The translations under genes were made by a program, and so were the position numbers. DNA of 64,000 nt, from NCBI RefSeq assembly GCF_025837095.1, contig NZ_CP107551.1, positions 2,536,668-2,600,667 of the forward strand, written 5' to 3'. The DNA is from Rhodococcus sp. Z13. GTDB taxonomy: Bacteria; Actinomycetota; Actinomycetes; Mycobacteriales; Mycobacteriaceae. Shown here piece after piece: positions 1 to 8,450 of this stretch. The notes under the pieces are model-generated. The model had not been told where the DNA came from, did no database searches, and saw only the letters and a list, made by a program, of their open reading frames with translations. The number at the start of each line of letters is the position of its first letter. Position 1 is the first letter of the stretch.

Positions 1-585
1 GACGAGCCGTTCGGTCCACAGGCGCCGCACCTGCTCGACCACCGCGTCGCGGTCACCGGTGTTGTCGAGCCAGACGTCGGCGACCTCGCGGCGTTGTTCC
101 ACGGTCGCCTGCGCCGCGATGCGGGCGCGGGCGTCGGCCTCCGGCATGCCGCGCTGTTCGACGAGCCGCCGCAGGCGCTGGTCCTCGTCGGCGTGGACCA
201 CCGCGACGAGGTGGAATCCCGCCGCCATGCCGCCTTCGACGAGCAACGGGATGTCCTGCACGACGATGCCGTCGGCGGGTGCGGCGGCCACCAGTTCGGC
301 GGTGCGCCGGCCGACCCGCGGGTGGGTGATGGCGTTGAGCACGGCCCGGGCCTCGTCGCTGGCGAACGCCCTGGCGGCGAGGGCGGGCCGGTCGAGACTG
401 CCGTCCGGCTGGAGGATGTCCTCCCCGAAGGCGTCGACGAGTTCGGCGAGTCCGTCGGAGCCGGGCGCGACCACCTCCCGGGCGATGGCGTCGGCGTCGA
501 CGAGCACCGCGCCCAGGTCGACGAGTTCCTTGGCGACGGTCGACTTGCCCGCCCCGATTCCTCCGGTCAGCCCCATTCTCAGCAC
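1..585 (-). CDS. coaE: Dephospho-CoA kinase, 3' end outside the window
   Basis: Dephospho-CoA kinase catalyses the last step of coenzyme A synthesis, ATP-dependent 3'-phosphorylation of dephospho-CoA, in the cytosol. The N-terminus carries the P-loop GLTGGIGAGKST, followed by the DADAIAREVV segment typical of CoaE, and PLLVEGG. The start is read as GTG at 585 because a -10-like GAGACT (minus strand, 592-597) lies 6 nt upstream, which suggests a leaderless message. All 195 visible codons are open and the gene runs off the window edge. Mycobacterial CoaE proteins carry an extra C-terminal GrpB/UPF0157-like domain; whether this one does cannot be seen. The order rpsA then coaE is shared with Mycobacterium, although here four genes lie between them. 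Confidence 0.93.
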   Translation of the reverse strand, partial: MLRMGLTGGIGAGKSTVAKELVDLGAVLVDADAIAREVVAPGSDGLAELVDAFGEDILQPDGSLDRPALAARAFASDEARAVLNAITHPRVGRRTAELVAAAPADGIVVQDIPLLVEGGMAAGFHLVAVVHADEDQRLRRLVEQRGMPEADARARIAAQATVEQRREVADVWLDNTGDRDAVVEQVRRLWTERLV

Positions 586-631
586 GCCGACAGTCTCGCA
601 TCACCGCGCCGCCCCGGCATCATCGCGGTCG

Positions 632-1088
632 CTACGAGCCTTCCCGCATCGTCGGACCCGACAGGGCGATGACGTACTCCCCCGCCTCCTCGTCGAAGTC
701 GACGGTGTACAGGGTGGGGTAGTAGCCGGTGCGCCGGTAGGCGGCCGGCTGCTCGACGACCTCCCGCAGGGACGGCCGGGTGGCCAGCCGGTCCCGGGTC
801 ATCATCGGCTCGATGAAGACGAACTCGCCGTCCCACGACCCGTGGAGCAGCACCTCGGTGAACTCGAAGGAGCCGGGGGCCACGCCGTCGGCGGCGTTCG
901 TCCGGTGCATGCCCATGAACGGCACGGTGTTCTCGACGGGCGAGCCCGGCGGGGCGGAGCCCGCGGGGACGTAGCGGGGGTCGGGCCGCGCCGCCGGCCT
1001 CCGGGAGGAAGCCGTCGCCGCAGCCGGTCGGGGCGAGTGCGGCGCTCGCCACGAGGCCGAGTCCGGTGATCGATCGGACGATGCGCAT
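632..1088 (-). pseudogene. Putative lipoprotein gene interrupted by a frameshift
   Basis: An ATG at 1088 opens a good lipoprotein signal peptide (MRIVRSITGLGLVASAAL, then APTGC with the lipid-accepting Cys). Around 990-1000 the coding signal moves to another frame, which runs through DPRYVPAGSAPPGSPVENT and MPFMGMHRTNAADG to a stop at 632. Removing one C in the run on the complement of 985-1000 would join the halves into a protein of about 150 residues. The C-terminal half has an FTEVLLHGSWDGEFVFIEP segment that looks like a real folded domain, but I cannot name the family with confidence. It may be a true pseudogene or a sequencing indel in a GC-rich run. Confidence 0.6.
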
Positions 1089-1147
1089 TGACTGCCCTGT
1101 TCGGGTCGAGGGGTCGGTGGTGGGGGCCGGTGTCGGGCGGTGCGCGG

Positions 1148-2536
1148 TCATCGGGAGGTACGCACGACCTGCCCGACGCGCAGCACCCCGTGGGCATCGT
1201 GTTCGTCGGCGAGGGCACCGAGCCAGTGCGCGGTGTCGTCGTCGTAGGTGCGGGCGATCCGGGCCGGGTCGCCGGTGGCCGCGAAGTTGGGCATCGCCGT
1301 CCCCGTGGTCCACGGCGCCAGCGCCCGGTCGAGGACGTGGGTGTGCGGGACGACGGCGTCGGCGACCGGCGGGGCGAGCACCCCGATGACCATCACGGAG
1401 AAGGCGGCGTCGCGGTGGCAGAAGACGCTGCGGTGCCGCGGTTCCCGGTCCAGCGCACCGCCGAGCAAGCGCAGCTCGACGATCGTCTGCGGCGAGTGCG
1501 AGCCCGGCCCCGCGACCGCCAGCAGGGCGTCGATCGCCTCGTGGGTCAGGTCACGGGTCAGTGCGCTGTACTCGTGGGAGGGCATCGGGTCGACCGGGTC
1601 GGCGTGCACGGCCCCGAGCGCCGTGTAGGGCAGTGTGCCGATGCCGTCGAGGATCGGGGTGGCCACACCGCGCAGGGCACCGATGATCGCTTCTGCGTCG
1701 GCCGCGTCCGCGACGCTCGCGAACCGGACGGAGACGGTGGCACGTCCCGCGAGGGGTCGGGGCACTCCCGGCAGCGGCGGGAGCTGGAGGAAGGCCAGCG
1801 AGGTGGAGGTGTGCTCGGGCAGGTCCGCGCACAGGTCCAGCCAGGTGTGGGCCACCGCCGCGGCGTCCGCGCCGTCGAAGTACAGGGCGCCGCCGTAGAA
1901 GCTCGGCAGGGGCATCAGGTCGATCTCGACGGCGGTGACGATCCCGAGGGTCGCCTTGCCGCCGCGCAGTCCCCGGAACAGTTCGGCGTGCTGGTCGGGG
2001 GTCACGCGGAGCACGTCCCCGTTGCCGGTGACGAGGTCGAAGGCCCGCACGTGGTCGGCGGACAACCCGTAGGTGCGCACCAGGGGCCCGACGCCCCCGC
2101 CGGTCAGGAAGCCGGCCACGCCGACGTTCGGGGACGATCCGGCGAGCGGGGCCAGGCCGTGGGGCGCGGCGGCGTCGATGACCTGCTGCCACACCAGCCC
2201 GGCGCCGAGCCGCGCGGTGCGGGTGCCCGGATCGATCGTGCATTCGGTGAGGCGGGCGGTGTACACGAGCAGGACGTCGTCGCCGAGCGGCACGGCACCG
2301 TGCCCGGTGCGTTGCACGGCCACCTTCAAATCGTGTTCGGCGGCGAACCGGACAGTGGTGACGACGTCGAACGCGGACTCGACGGCGATCACCGCCCGGG
2401 GCCGGACCGGGACGGCGAGGTTCCAGGGTGTGGCGGCGTCGTAGCCGGGTTCGCCGGGGAGGGCGACGGATCCGGAGATCGTCGTGCGGAGCGTGTCGAG
2501 GGGGTCGGTACCGAGGGTGGGCATCCGGGAGGTCAT
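1148..2536 (-). CDS. FAD-binding oxidoreductase of the berberine bridge enzyme type
   Basis: This 462-residue protein has the FAD_binding_4 fold (about residues 40-200: RPRAVIAVESAFDVVTTVRF, TGGGVGPLVRTYGLSADHV, RGGKATLGIVTAVEI) and a C-terminal BBE-like region. His79 in the RTGHG motif is at the position of the histidine that carries 8-alpha-linked FAD in this family. The usual second attachment Cys (GxCPTVG) is replaced by Ser135 in AGSSPNVG, so flavin attachment is probably by one covalent bond. Such enzymes oxidise alcohols, sugars or alkaloid-like substrates with O2; the substrate here is unknown. The ATG at 2536 is chosen because AAAGGA lies about 8 nt upstream. That ribosome site lies inside a 13-bp perfect inverted repeat, so initiation or transcription may be controlled there. 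Confidence 0.85.
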   Translation of the reverse strand: MTSRMPTLGTDPLDTLRTTISGSVALPGEPGYDAATPWNLAVPVRPRAVIAVESAFDVVTTVRFAAEHDLKVAVQRTGHGAVPLGDDVLLVYTARLTECTIDPGTRTARLGAGLVWQQVIDAAAPHGLAPLAGSSPNVGVAGFLTGGGVGPLVRTYGLSADHVRAFDLVTGNGDVLRVTPDQHAELFRGLRGGKATLGIVTAVEIDLMPLPSFYGGALYFDGADAAAVAHTWLDLCADLPEHTSTSLAFLQLPPLPGVPRPLAGRATVSVRFASVADAADAEAIIGALRGVATPILDGIGTLPYTALGAVHADPVDPMPSHEYSALTRDLTHEAIDALLAVAGPGSHSPQTIVELRLLGGALDREPRHRSVFCHRDAAFSVMVIGVLAPPVADAVVPHTHVLDRALAPWTTGTAMPNFAATGDPARIARTYDDDTAHWLGALADEHDAHGVLRVGQVVRTSR

Positions 2537-2545
2537 CTGCACTGT

Positions 2546-2579
2546 CCTTTCGTCACAGGTTCTCGGCTGTGACGAAAGG
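2546..2579 (-). promoter_or_regulatory. 13-bp perfect inverted repeat over the ribosome site of the FAD oxidase
   Basis: The arms CCTTTCGTCACAG (2546-2558) and CTGTGACGAAAGG (2567-2579) are perfectly complementary, with an 8-nt spacer. The downstream arm, read in gene direction, contains the AAAGG ribosome site of the oxidase gene that starts at 2536. It could be a repressor operator or an RNA hairpin that hides the ribosome site. No dedicated regulator gene is adjacent apart from the large SARP regulator upstream. Confidence 0.6.
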
Positions 2580-2650
2580 GTGCCGAGGCGCACTTGGCGG
2601 GTTCTTGCGGCGCGATCCGCGCGCCGTCCAGGCGTCCTCCAAGGACCGGT

Positions 2651-2742
2651 CAGGTCGGGATCGACCGCGTCGGTTCAGGTCGGGATCGACCGCGTCGGTT
2701 CAGGTCGGGATCGACCGCGTCGGTTCAGGCCGGGATCGACCG
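2651..2742. repeat. 25-bp tandem repeat at the 3' end of the SARP regulator gene
   Basis: Three identical 25-bp units (2651-2675, 2676-2700, 2701-2725) are followed by a partial fourth unit (2726-2742, one mismatch) that is the coding end of the regulator gene itself. The stop codon of that gene (complement of 2725-2727) lies at the unit junction, so the array looks like repeated duplication of the gene's own terminus. In gene direction each unit contains a short GGTCG/CGACC stem. Confidence 0.9.
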
Positions 2743-5700
2743 TGCGTAGGCCGCGAGGCCCAGCATCCCCGTGCGGGTCGCCGCGTCGGCGATGTCGGCG
2801 ATCTCGCGGCTGCGCTGCGCGGACGGTGGCCTCAGCTGGGCACGCAGCAACCGGCACCGCAACAGGGTCGGTGGGCTCGCGGTGCGGGTCGCGAGCTCCT
2901 CGGCCCGATCGAGCAACCGCACGGCGTCGTCGGTGCGGCCGAGCAGCGCCTGCAGCCGCGCACAGACCTCCGCCACCGAGCCGATCACCCCGACCTGCCC
3001 CACCGTCGCGATGCGGTCGGTGAACGGGCCGAGCAGGTCGAGGAACAACTCGGCGTACTCGACGAGCCCGAGGTCGGCGACGACCCGCCCGATGAGGGTC
3101 CGGTGCCCGAGGGTCGTCCACGTGAAGGGGGCGCCCTTGGCCGCCCACTGCTCGATGTCACGGGCGACGGTCTCGGTGTCCCGGCGGGCACCGGCGATGG
3201 CGATGCTCCACGAATCCGGTTCCACCGTGCCGGGATCCGCGTCGGCGAGGGTGCCGCACTCCCATTCGAGGGTGTTGGTGGCCAGGTCGGCGCTGCCCGC
3301 CGTGTACAGCTCGGTCTGCAGATGGAACTGCCGGGCGGTCTCGTAGTGGCGCCTACCCTCGGCGAAGTCCCCGTGCCACACCGCGAGGGTCGCCTCCATC
3401 CAGCGCAGCTGCACGCGGATCACGGGCAGCCGCAGCAGGTCGCAGCCGATGATGCCCCGGCGGACGTGGTTCGTGGCGGCGTCGACGTCGGCCAGGTTCA
3501 TCCGGGCCATGCTCCCGAGGGCGTGGGCGAGCACCTCGTCGAAGCGGCTCTGCTGGTGCGGAAGGGCGAGGAGTTCGTCGATGAGAGCGACGGATTCGTG
3601 ACTGTGCGTCGCGACCCCCGAGTAGAGGAGGAGCCGACCCAGCAGGGCGTCGGCGAGCACGTCGGGGTCGTGGAGGTCGCGTGCGATCTCGAGGGCGGTC
3701 CGGCTCAGGCCGTCGGGCACCGACGAGTCGGGGTGGTAGCAGTACCCCGCGGCCAGTGCGGCGAGCACCCGGACGCGGGCCGCACGGTCGTCGGCGACGA
3801 ACGGTTCGAGGGCCGCGAGCCGTTCGAGGACGGGTCCCGGATCCTTGCCGTAGGACACCCACGGCCATGCCCCGGCGGAGCGCAGCAGGGTCGCGGCCAG
3901 GCGCCCCGCCGTCGCGGTGCGGCCGTCCCGCACCGCGTCGAGGAGACCGGCCTCCACGGCGTCGAGCACGGTCTGTCCCCGCCCGGATCGCACGAGCTCC
4001 TCGACGTGGGCGACGAGCAGGTCGTCGCGGGTGCCGGGATCCCGGTCGGAGGCGGGCAGCAGGTCGAAGGCCCGCACGGCGGCGTCCCACCAGCGGGCCG
4101 CCTCCTCGGAGATCCACCGGTCGGTGGCCTCCCGCGCCGCGACGACGCACGCGTCGAGCACGTCGCGCGGATCGACGAGGGGTGACGCGGCCACCAGGTG
4201 CTGGGCGCGGCGGCTCGCCCGGTCGGGGTCCGCGGAGTCGGCCAGTGCCTCCGCGACCCGCGCGTGGATGCGCTGGCGCCGGATGGCGGGGATGGCGGCG
4301 AGCACCTCCTCCCGCAGCAGTCCGTGGGCGAAGGCGTAGCCCCGCAGGCCGGGGTCGGCGACGATGATGCGTTCGTCGGCGGCGCCGTCGAGGTAGTCGG
4401 CGAGGGTGTCGGGATCGAGGCGGGTCGCGGCGGCGAGGATGTCCATCTCGATGGTGTCGCCGACGATCGCGGCGACCCGCAGGACCTGCAGGACGGCCGG
4501 TTCCACCGCGGCGAGCCGCCGGCCGAGGACGGAGCGGACGGCCATCGGGATGCCGCCGTCGAGGCGTTCGTCGCGGGGCAGCCGGGCGTATTCGGACACG
4601 AACAGCGGGTTGCCGCCGGTCCGTTCGGCGAGCAGGCGGGCCTCACCGGCGTCGAGCGGTTCACCGCTCACGTGACCGGCCAGGGCGGCGACCTCGGTCT
4701 CCGCGAGGGCCGGGACCTCGAGGTGCCGGTTGCCGTCGCCGTGCAGGACCGCGTCCACGAGTCTCTGCACGCCGGGGGTGGTCTCGGAGTCCCGGAGGGT
4801 GCACACGAACCAGACGCCGCGTTTGTGCAGGGCGCCGGCGAGATGGAGCAGGCAGCGCAGGGAGGCCGCGTCGACCCACTGGATGTCGTCGAGCACGACG
4901 GTGAGCACAGGGGTGCGGGTCGCGGCGGTCTCGATAGCGGTCAGGACCCGTTCGTAGACGGCGAACCGGGCTTCGTCGGACTCCACCCCGGTGGGTGGGA
5001 TCAGGGTGTCGTCGGCATCGGCGCCGAGCTCGCGCAGGACCCGCCGGACGGGCCACCACGCCGGTGCGCCGTCGTCCTCGAGGCAGCGGGCCCACACGGT
5101 GGTGCCGCCGACCGCGGCGGTGCGCACCTCGCACTCCTCCGCGAGGCGGGTCTTGCCGATGCCGGCGGGCCCGGTGAGCACGACCCAGCGGGTGGCGCCG
5201 GACCGCACCTCGTCGAGCATCCGGTCGAGGGTACCGGTCTCGGCGGTGCGGCCGACGAACATGCGCCCGGGTGCCGGGACCTCCGCGGCGACGGCCGGGC
5301 TGGACGGTGAGGGGACCTCCTCCGCTCCCGTCCAGCCCCGGGTGCGGGGCCAGGCCGCCAGACCCGGTTCGTGCCGGAGGATCGAGCCCTGGAGGTCGAC
5401 GAGTTCCGTCCCGGGCCGCAGTCCCAGATCGGCGTCGAGCCGGTTCTCGTGCAGGCGGAACTGTTCGAGGGCCTCCGACGAGCGGCCCGCCCGGTGCAGG
5501 GCGAGCATGCGTAGCCAGCAGGTGCGGTCGCGGTAGGGGAACTCGGTGCACAGTTCGGTGGCGTCGACGAGTGCGGGCGCGAGCCGGCCCAGCGCGAGCA
5601 GCGCGGTGATCCGTGTTTCGCGGCATTCGATGCGCACCTCGTCGAAGGAGGCGGCGGCGACCTCCACCCAGTGTTCGTCGCGCAGGTCGTCGAGGAGGTG

Positions 5701-6144
5701 TCCGCGCACCGATCCGAGGGCCCGGTCGGCCGTCTCCAGGGCGAGTTCCCAGGCCCCGTCCTCGGCGTGGCGCCGGGCGGTCTCGGCGTCGTCGAGGAAG
5801 CGGGACAGGTCCACCCTGTCGGCGGGGATGTCGAGGACGTAGCCGGGTGGCTGGCGCACGATCGGGGAGGCCGCACTGCTCCCCCCGCGCAGGACCCGCC
5901 GCAGGTTGGAGATGTAGGCCTGCAGGCTCGCCGTCGCACTGGCGGGCGCGTCGTCCTGCCACAGGGCGTCGATCAGCCGGTCGGTGGAGACCACGCGGCC
6001 GCGGTTGAGCAGCAGGACGGCGAGGACCGCCCGTTGCTTGCGCGGCCCGAGATCCACCTGCGCCGCGGACGAGGAAGATCCGGCGCCCTCGTCGTCGGCC
6101 GGATCCCGCAGCACCGCCAGTGGTCCCAGCACTCGGTACTGCAT
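2725..6144 (-). CDS. SARP/AfsR-type transcriptional regulator with AAA ATPase domain
   Basis: A 1139-residue large SARP. The N-terminal OmpR-type winged helix (residues about 30-90, with PRKQRAVLAVLLLNRGRVV and LQAYISNLRRVL) is followed by a bacterial transcriptional activation domain (about 100-255). A linker leads to a P-loop ATPase with Walker A GPAGIGKT at 325-332 and Walker B VLTVVLDDIQWVD near 413-425. The rest is helical and TPR-like. Such proteins bind direct repeats and recruit RNA polymerase, often for secondary metabolism, but no biosynthetic cluster is visible here. The ATG at 6144 is chosen over upstream in-frame codons because MQYRVLGPLAVL is the typical family start and GGGAGC lies upstream. 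The target genes are unknown. Confidence 0.9.
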   Translation of the reverse strand: MQYRVLGPLAVLRDPADDEGAGSSSSAAQVDLGPRKQRAVLAVLLLNRGRVVSTDRLIDALWQDDAPASATASLQAYISNLRRVLRGGSSAASPIVRQPPGYVLDIPADRVDLSRFLDDAETARRHAEDGAWELALETADRALGSVRGHLLDDLRDEHWVEVAAASFDEVRIECRETRITALLALGRLAPALVDATELCTEFPYRDRTCWLRMLALHRAGRSSEALEQFRLHENRLDADLGLRPGTELVDLQGSILRHEPGLAAWPRTRGWTGAEEVPSPSSPAVAAEVPAPGRMFVGRTAETGTLDRMLDEVRSGATRWVVLTGPAGIGKTRLAEECEVRTAAVGGTTVWARCLEDDGAPAWWPVRRVLRELGADADDTLIPPTGVESDEARFAVYERVLTAIETAATRTPVLTVVLDDIQWVDAASLRCLLHLAGALHKRGVWFVCTLRDSETTPGVQRLVDAVLHGDGNRHLEVPALAETEVAALAGHVSGEPLDAGEARLLAERTGGNPLFVSEYARLPRDERLDGGIPMAVRSVLGRRLAAVEPAVLQVLRVAAIVGDTIEMDILAAATRLDPDTLADYLDGAADERIIVADPGLRGYAFAHGLLREEVLAAIPAIRRQRIHARVAEALADSADPDRASRRAQHLVAASPLVDPRDVLDACVVAAREATDRWISEEAARWWDAAVRAFDLLPASDRDPGTRDDLLVAHVEELVRSGRGQTVLDAVEAGLLDAVRDGRTATAGRLAATLLRSAGAWPWVSYGKDPGPVLERLAALEPFVADDRAARVRVLAALAAGYCYHPDSSVPDGLSRTALEIARDLHDPDVLADALLGRLLLYSGVATHSHESVALIDELLALPHQQSRFDEVLAHALGSMARMNLADVDAATNHVRRGIIGCDLLRLPVIRVQLRWMEATLAVWHGDFAEGRRHYETARQFHLQTELYTAGSADLATNTLEWECGTLADADPGTVEPDSWSIAIAGARRDTETVARDIEQWAAKGAPFTWTTLGHRTLIGRVVADLGLVEYAELFLDLLGPFTDRIATVGQVGVIGSVAEVCARLQALLGRTDDAVRLLDRAEELATRTASPPTLLRCRLLRAQLRPPSAQRSREIADIADAATRTGMLGLAAYARSIPA

Positions 6145-6411
6145 GCGGTGAGCTCCCTCGCCCCGTCCGACCCCGACGATTGTTGCAGTGTAGGGACAGT
6201 TCCCACCGTCTGCGCGACATCGGCTCCACACCGCCGCCCGCGGAACCACGTGTCGATCACGGCGTGGTCACGGACGGGTCGCGTGCTCGTCCGGAAATCG
6301 GACACACCCCGTCCCACCTGCGGCATATGCGTGGAAGCAGGGTTCCAGTCCGTTATCGTCGTTGCGAAGCGTCCGACCCCGGCTCGTCCGGATCATCCGA
6401 GAAGGCAGGCC

Positions 6412-6627
6412 ATGCGATCCTCCCACTCTTACGTCGGTCGGCACCGCCTCGGCACGGAGAACGGTGTTCACTGCATCCTCATCCCCGAGGTCGCCGCCGC
6501 CCTCGCCGAGCACCGGCGCAACTGGTTCACCTCGCTCGTGACGAATGCGCGGCACAGCCAGGCCGCGATCCGTAAGCGCACGGCAGCCCTGCCGACGGCC
6601 CAGTGGGCGTCCCCCGCGGTGGGCTGA
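6412..6627 (+). CDS. Small 71-residue protein of unknown function
   Basis: The ORF starts at ATG 6412 behind GAGAAGGC and ends at 6627, just before a strong terminator hairpin. It encodes a basic protein (MRSSHSYVGRHRLGTENGVH at the start) with no clear membrane segment or signal peptide. The ribosome site, the downstream terminator and the position in an otherwise empty 600-bp gap support a real gene. I do not recognise a family. It is divergent from the SARP regulator, so the two may share a control region at 6145-6411. Confidence 0.6.
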   Translation: MRSSHSYVGRHRLGTENGVHCILIPEVAAALAEHRRNWFTSLVTNARHSQAAIRKRTAALPTAQWASPAVG

Positions 6628-6649
6628 GCACCGCTTCACACATCGACGA

Positions 6650-6688
6650 CGGCGCCGGCCCTCTCCCGTTCGGGAGGGGCCGGCGCCG
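6650..6688 (+). terminator. GC-rich hairpin terminator after the 71-aa gene
   Basis: CGGCGCCGGCCCTCTCCCG pairs with CGGGAGGGGCCGGCGCCG with a single bulged base and is followed by TTTCGT. The position 23 bp after the stop codon of the small plus-strand gene fits an intrinsic terminator. Confidence 0.8.
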
Positions 6689-6723
6689 TTTCGTCCGTGC
6701 CTCCGTACGGGAGGTCCGGAAAA

Positions 6724-6755
6724 GGCGGCCCCGCACCGTGTGGTGCGGGGCCGCC
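6724..6755 (-). terminator. Intrinsic terminator of rpsA
   Basis: A perfect 14-bp stem (GGCGGCCCCGCACC at 6724-6737 with GGTGCGGGGCCGCC at 6742-6755, loop GTGT) is followed in the minus direction by TTTTCC. It lies 19 bp after the rpsA stop. Confidence 0.88.
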
Positions 6756-6773
6756 CGGGTGAAGCGTTGTGCG

Positions 6774-8231
6774 TCAGGCGTTGCCGGACAGCTTCTCGCG
6801 GAGCGCAGCGAGCTGGGCGTCGCTGGCGAGCGATCCACCGGTCTCGGAGGCCGACTCGGCACCCGACTCGGAGGAGTAGTTGCCACCGGACACGCCGGCC
6901 GCAGCCTCGGCGGCCTCGTCGGCAGCCATCTTCTCGATCTGAGCGGTGTGCATCTTGTGGCGACGCTCGGCCTCGGCGTAGCGGGACTCCCACTCCTCAC
7001 GCTGCTTCTCGTAGCCCTCGAGCCATTCGTTGGTCTCGGGATCGAAGCCCTCGGGGAAGATGTAGTTGCCCTGCTCGTCGTAGCTGTCGGCCATGCCGTA
7101 CTTCGACGGATCGAACTCGGCGGTGTAGTCCTCGTTGGCCTGCTTCAGCGACAGCGAGATGCGACGACGCTCGAGGTCGATGTCGATGACCTTGACCATC
7201 GCATCGTCGCCGACCGCGACGACCTGGTCCGGAACCTCGACGTGGCGCTCGGCCAGCTCGGAGATGTGGACGAGGCCCTCGATGCCCTCCTCGACGCGGA
7301 CGAAGGCGCCGAACGGAACGAGCTTGGTGACCTTGCCCGGAACGATCTGGCCGATCGCGTGGGTGCGGGCGAACTGACGCCACGGGTCTTCCTGGGTGGC
7401 CTTGAGCGACAGGGAGACGCGCTCGCGGTCGAGATCGACGTCGAGGACCTCGACGGTGACCTCGGTGCCCACCTCGACGACCTCGGACGGGTGATCGATG
7501 TGCTTCCAGGACAGCTCGGAGACGTGCACGAGGCCGTCGACACCGCCGAGATCGACGAAGGCGCCGAAGTTGACGATGGAGGACACGACGCCCTTGCGGA
7601 CCTGACCCTTCTGGAGCTGGTGCAGGAACTCGCTGCGGACCTCGGACTGGGTCTGCTCGAGCCATGCGCGGCGCGACAGGACCACATTGTTGCGGTTCTT
7701 GTCGAGCTCGATGATCTTGGCCTCGATCTCCTTGCCGACGTACGGCTGGAGGTCGCGGACGCGACGCATCTCGACGAGCGAGGCGGGCAGGAAGCCGCGC
7801 AGACCGATGTCGAGGATCAGGCCGCCCTTGACGACCTCGATGACGGTGCCCTTGACAGCCTCGTCCTTCTCCTTGAGCTCCTCGATCGTGCCCCAGGCGC
7901 GCTCGTACTGCGCACGCTTCTTGGACAGGATCAGGCGGCCTTCCTTGTCCTCCTTGGTGAGAACGAGGGCCTCGACCTCATCGCCCACCGACACGACCTC
8001 GTTGGGGTCGACATCGTGCTTGATGGAGAGCTCGCGGGACGGGATGACGCCTTCGGTCTTGTAACCGATGTCGAGCAGCACCTCGTCGCGGTCGACCTTG
8101 ACGATGGTGCCTTCGACGATGTCGCCATCGTTGAAGTACTTGATCGTGGCGTCGACGGCGGCGAGGAAATCCTCGGCGGAGCCGATGTCGTTGACGGCTA
8201 CCTGCGGCGAGGTGACGGTGGTGGAGGCCAT
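6774..8231 (-). CDS. rpsA: 30S ribosomal protein S1
   Basis: A 485-residue S1 protein with four S1 OB-fold repeats: about 35-105 (GDIVEGTIVKVDRDEVLLDIGYKTEG), 125-190 (AVKGTVIEVVKGGLILDIGLRG), 205-280 (GQVRKGVVSSIVNFGAFVDL) and 295-370 (GQIVPGKVTKLVPFGAFVRV). An acidic, low-complexity C-terminal tail follows, which is typical of actinobacterial S1. The protein binds mRNA on the small subunit and supports initiation on structured leaders. The ATG at 8231 (MASTTVTSPQVAVNDIG) is chosen over upstream in-frame codons because it matches the usual S1 N-terminus. A strong terminator follows the gene. The polA-rpsA-coaE neighbourhood is as in Mycobacterium but interrupted by inserted genes. Confidence 0.98.
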   Translation of the reverse strand: MASTTVTSPQVAVNDIGSAEDFLAAVDATIKYFNDGDIVEGTIVKVDRDEVLLDIGYKTEGVIPSRELSIKHDVDPNEVVSVGDEVEALVLTKEDKEGRLILSKKRAQYERAWGTIEELKEKDEAVKGTVIEVVKGGLILDIGLRGFLPASLVEMRRVRDLQPYVGKEIEAKIIELDKNRNNVVLSRRAWLEQTQSEVRSEFLHQLQKGQVRKGVVSSIVNFGAFVDLGGVDGLVHVSELSWKHIDHPSEVVEVGTEVTVEVLDVDLDRERVSLSLKATQEDPWRQFARTHAIGQIVPGKVTKLVPFGAFVRVEEGIEGLVHISELAERHVEVPDQVVAVGDDAMVKVIDIDLERRRISLSLKQANEDYTAEFDPSKYGMADSYDEQGNYIFPEGFDPETNEWLEGYEKQREEWESRYAEAERRHKMHTAQIEKMAADEAAEAAAGVSGGNYSSESGAESASETGGSLASDAQLAALREKLSGNA

Positions 8232-8437
8232 GTGTTGAGTTGCTCCGGACGGGTTGTTAGTCGGTTGGTCAAATGCGGTCGGGCTCGCGATCCACCCATT
8301 GCCGCGAGGCGATGTGCGGGTCACGGCGAGTGGAGCGGATCGACCCGGGAGCCGAACAGCGGACACTCGCGATCACCAGGCTACGCGTCGGAGGGGACCT
8401 GGGCAAACCGATACGCAGGACCACTCGCGCGACCCTC

Positions 8438-8443
8438 TAGGCT
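8438..8443 (+). promoter_or_regulatory. -10 element of the methyltransferase gene, leaderless
   Basis: TAGGCT ends 7 nt before the ATG at 8451, so the predicted transcript starts at or next to the start codon. No ribosome site is present. Confidence 0.6.
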
Positions 8444-8450
8444 GGACCAT

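Noticed and set aside
53-604. Long Arg/Pro-rich open frame overlapping coaE
   Set aside because: It is a shadow frame of coaE with no ribosome site and a composition typical of out-of-frame high-GC DNA. Dozens of similar frames (for example 1088-2572, 13850-14392, 14417-17617, 31547-33292, 33034-35829, 40565-42808) were left out for the same reason.
2725-6144. SARP regulator as a sign of a secondary-metabolite cluster
   Set aside because: No PKS, NRPS, RiPP or terpene genes lie nearby, and the flanking genes are housekeeping or unrelated.
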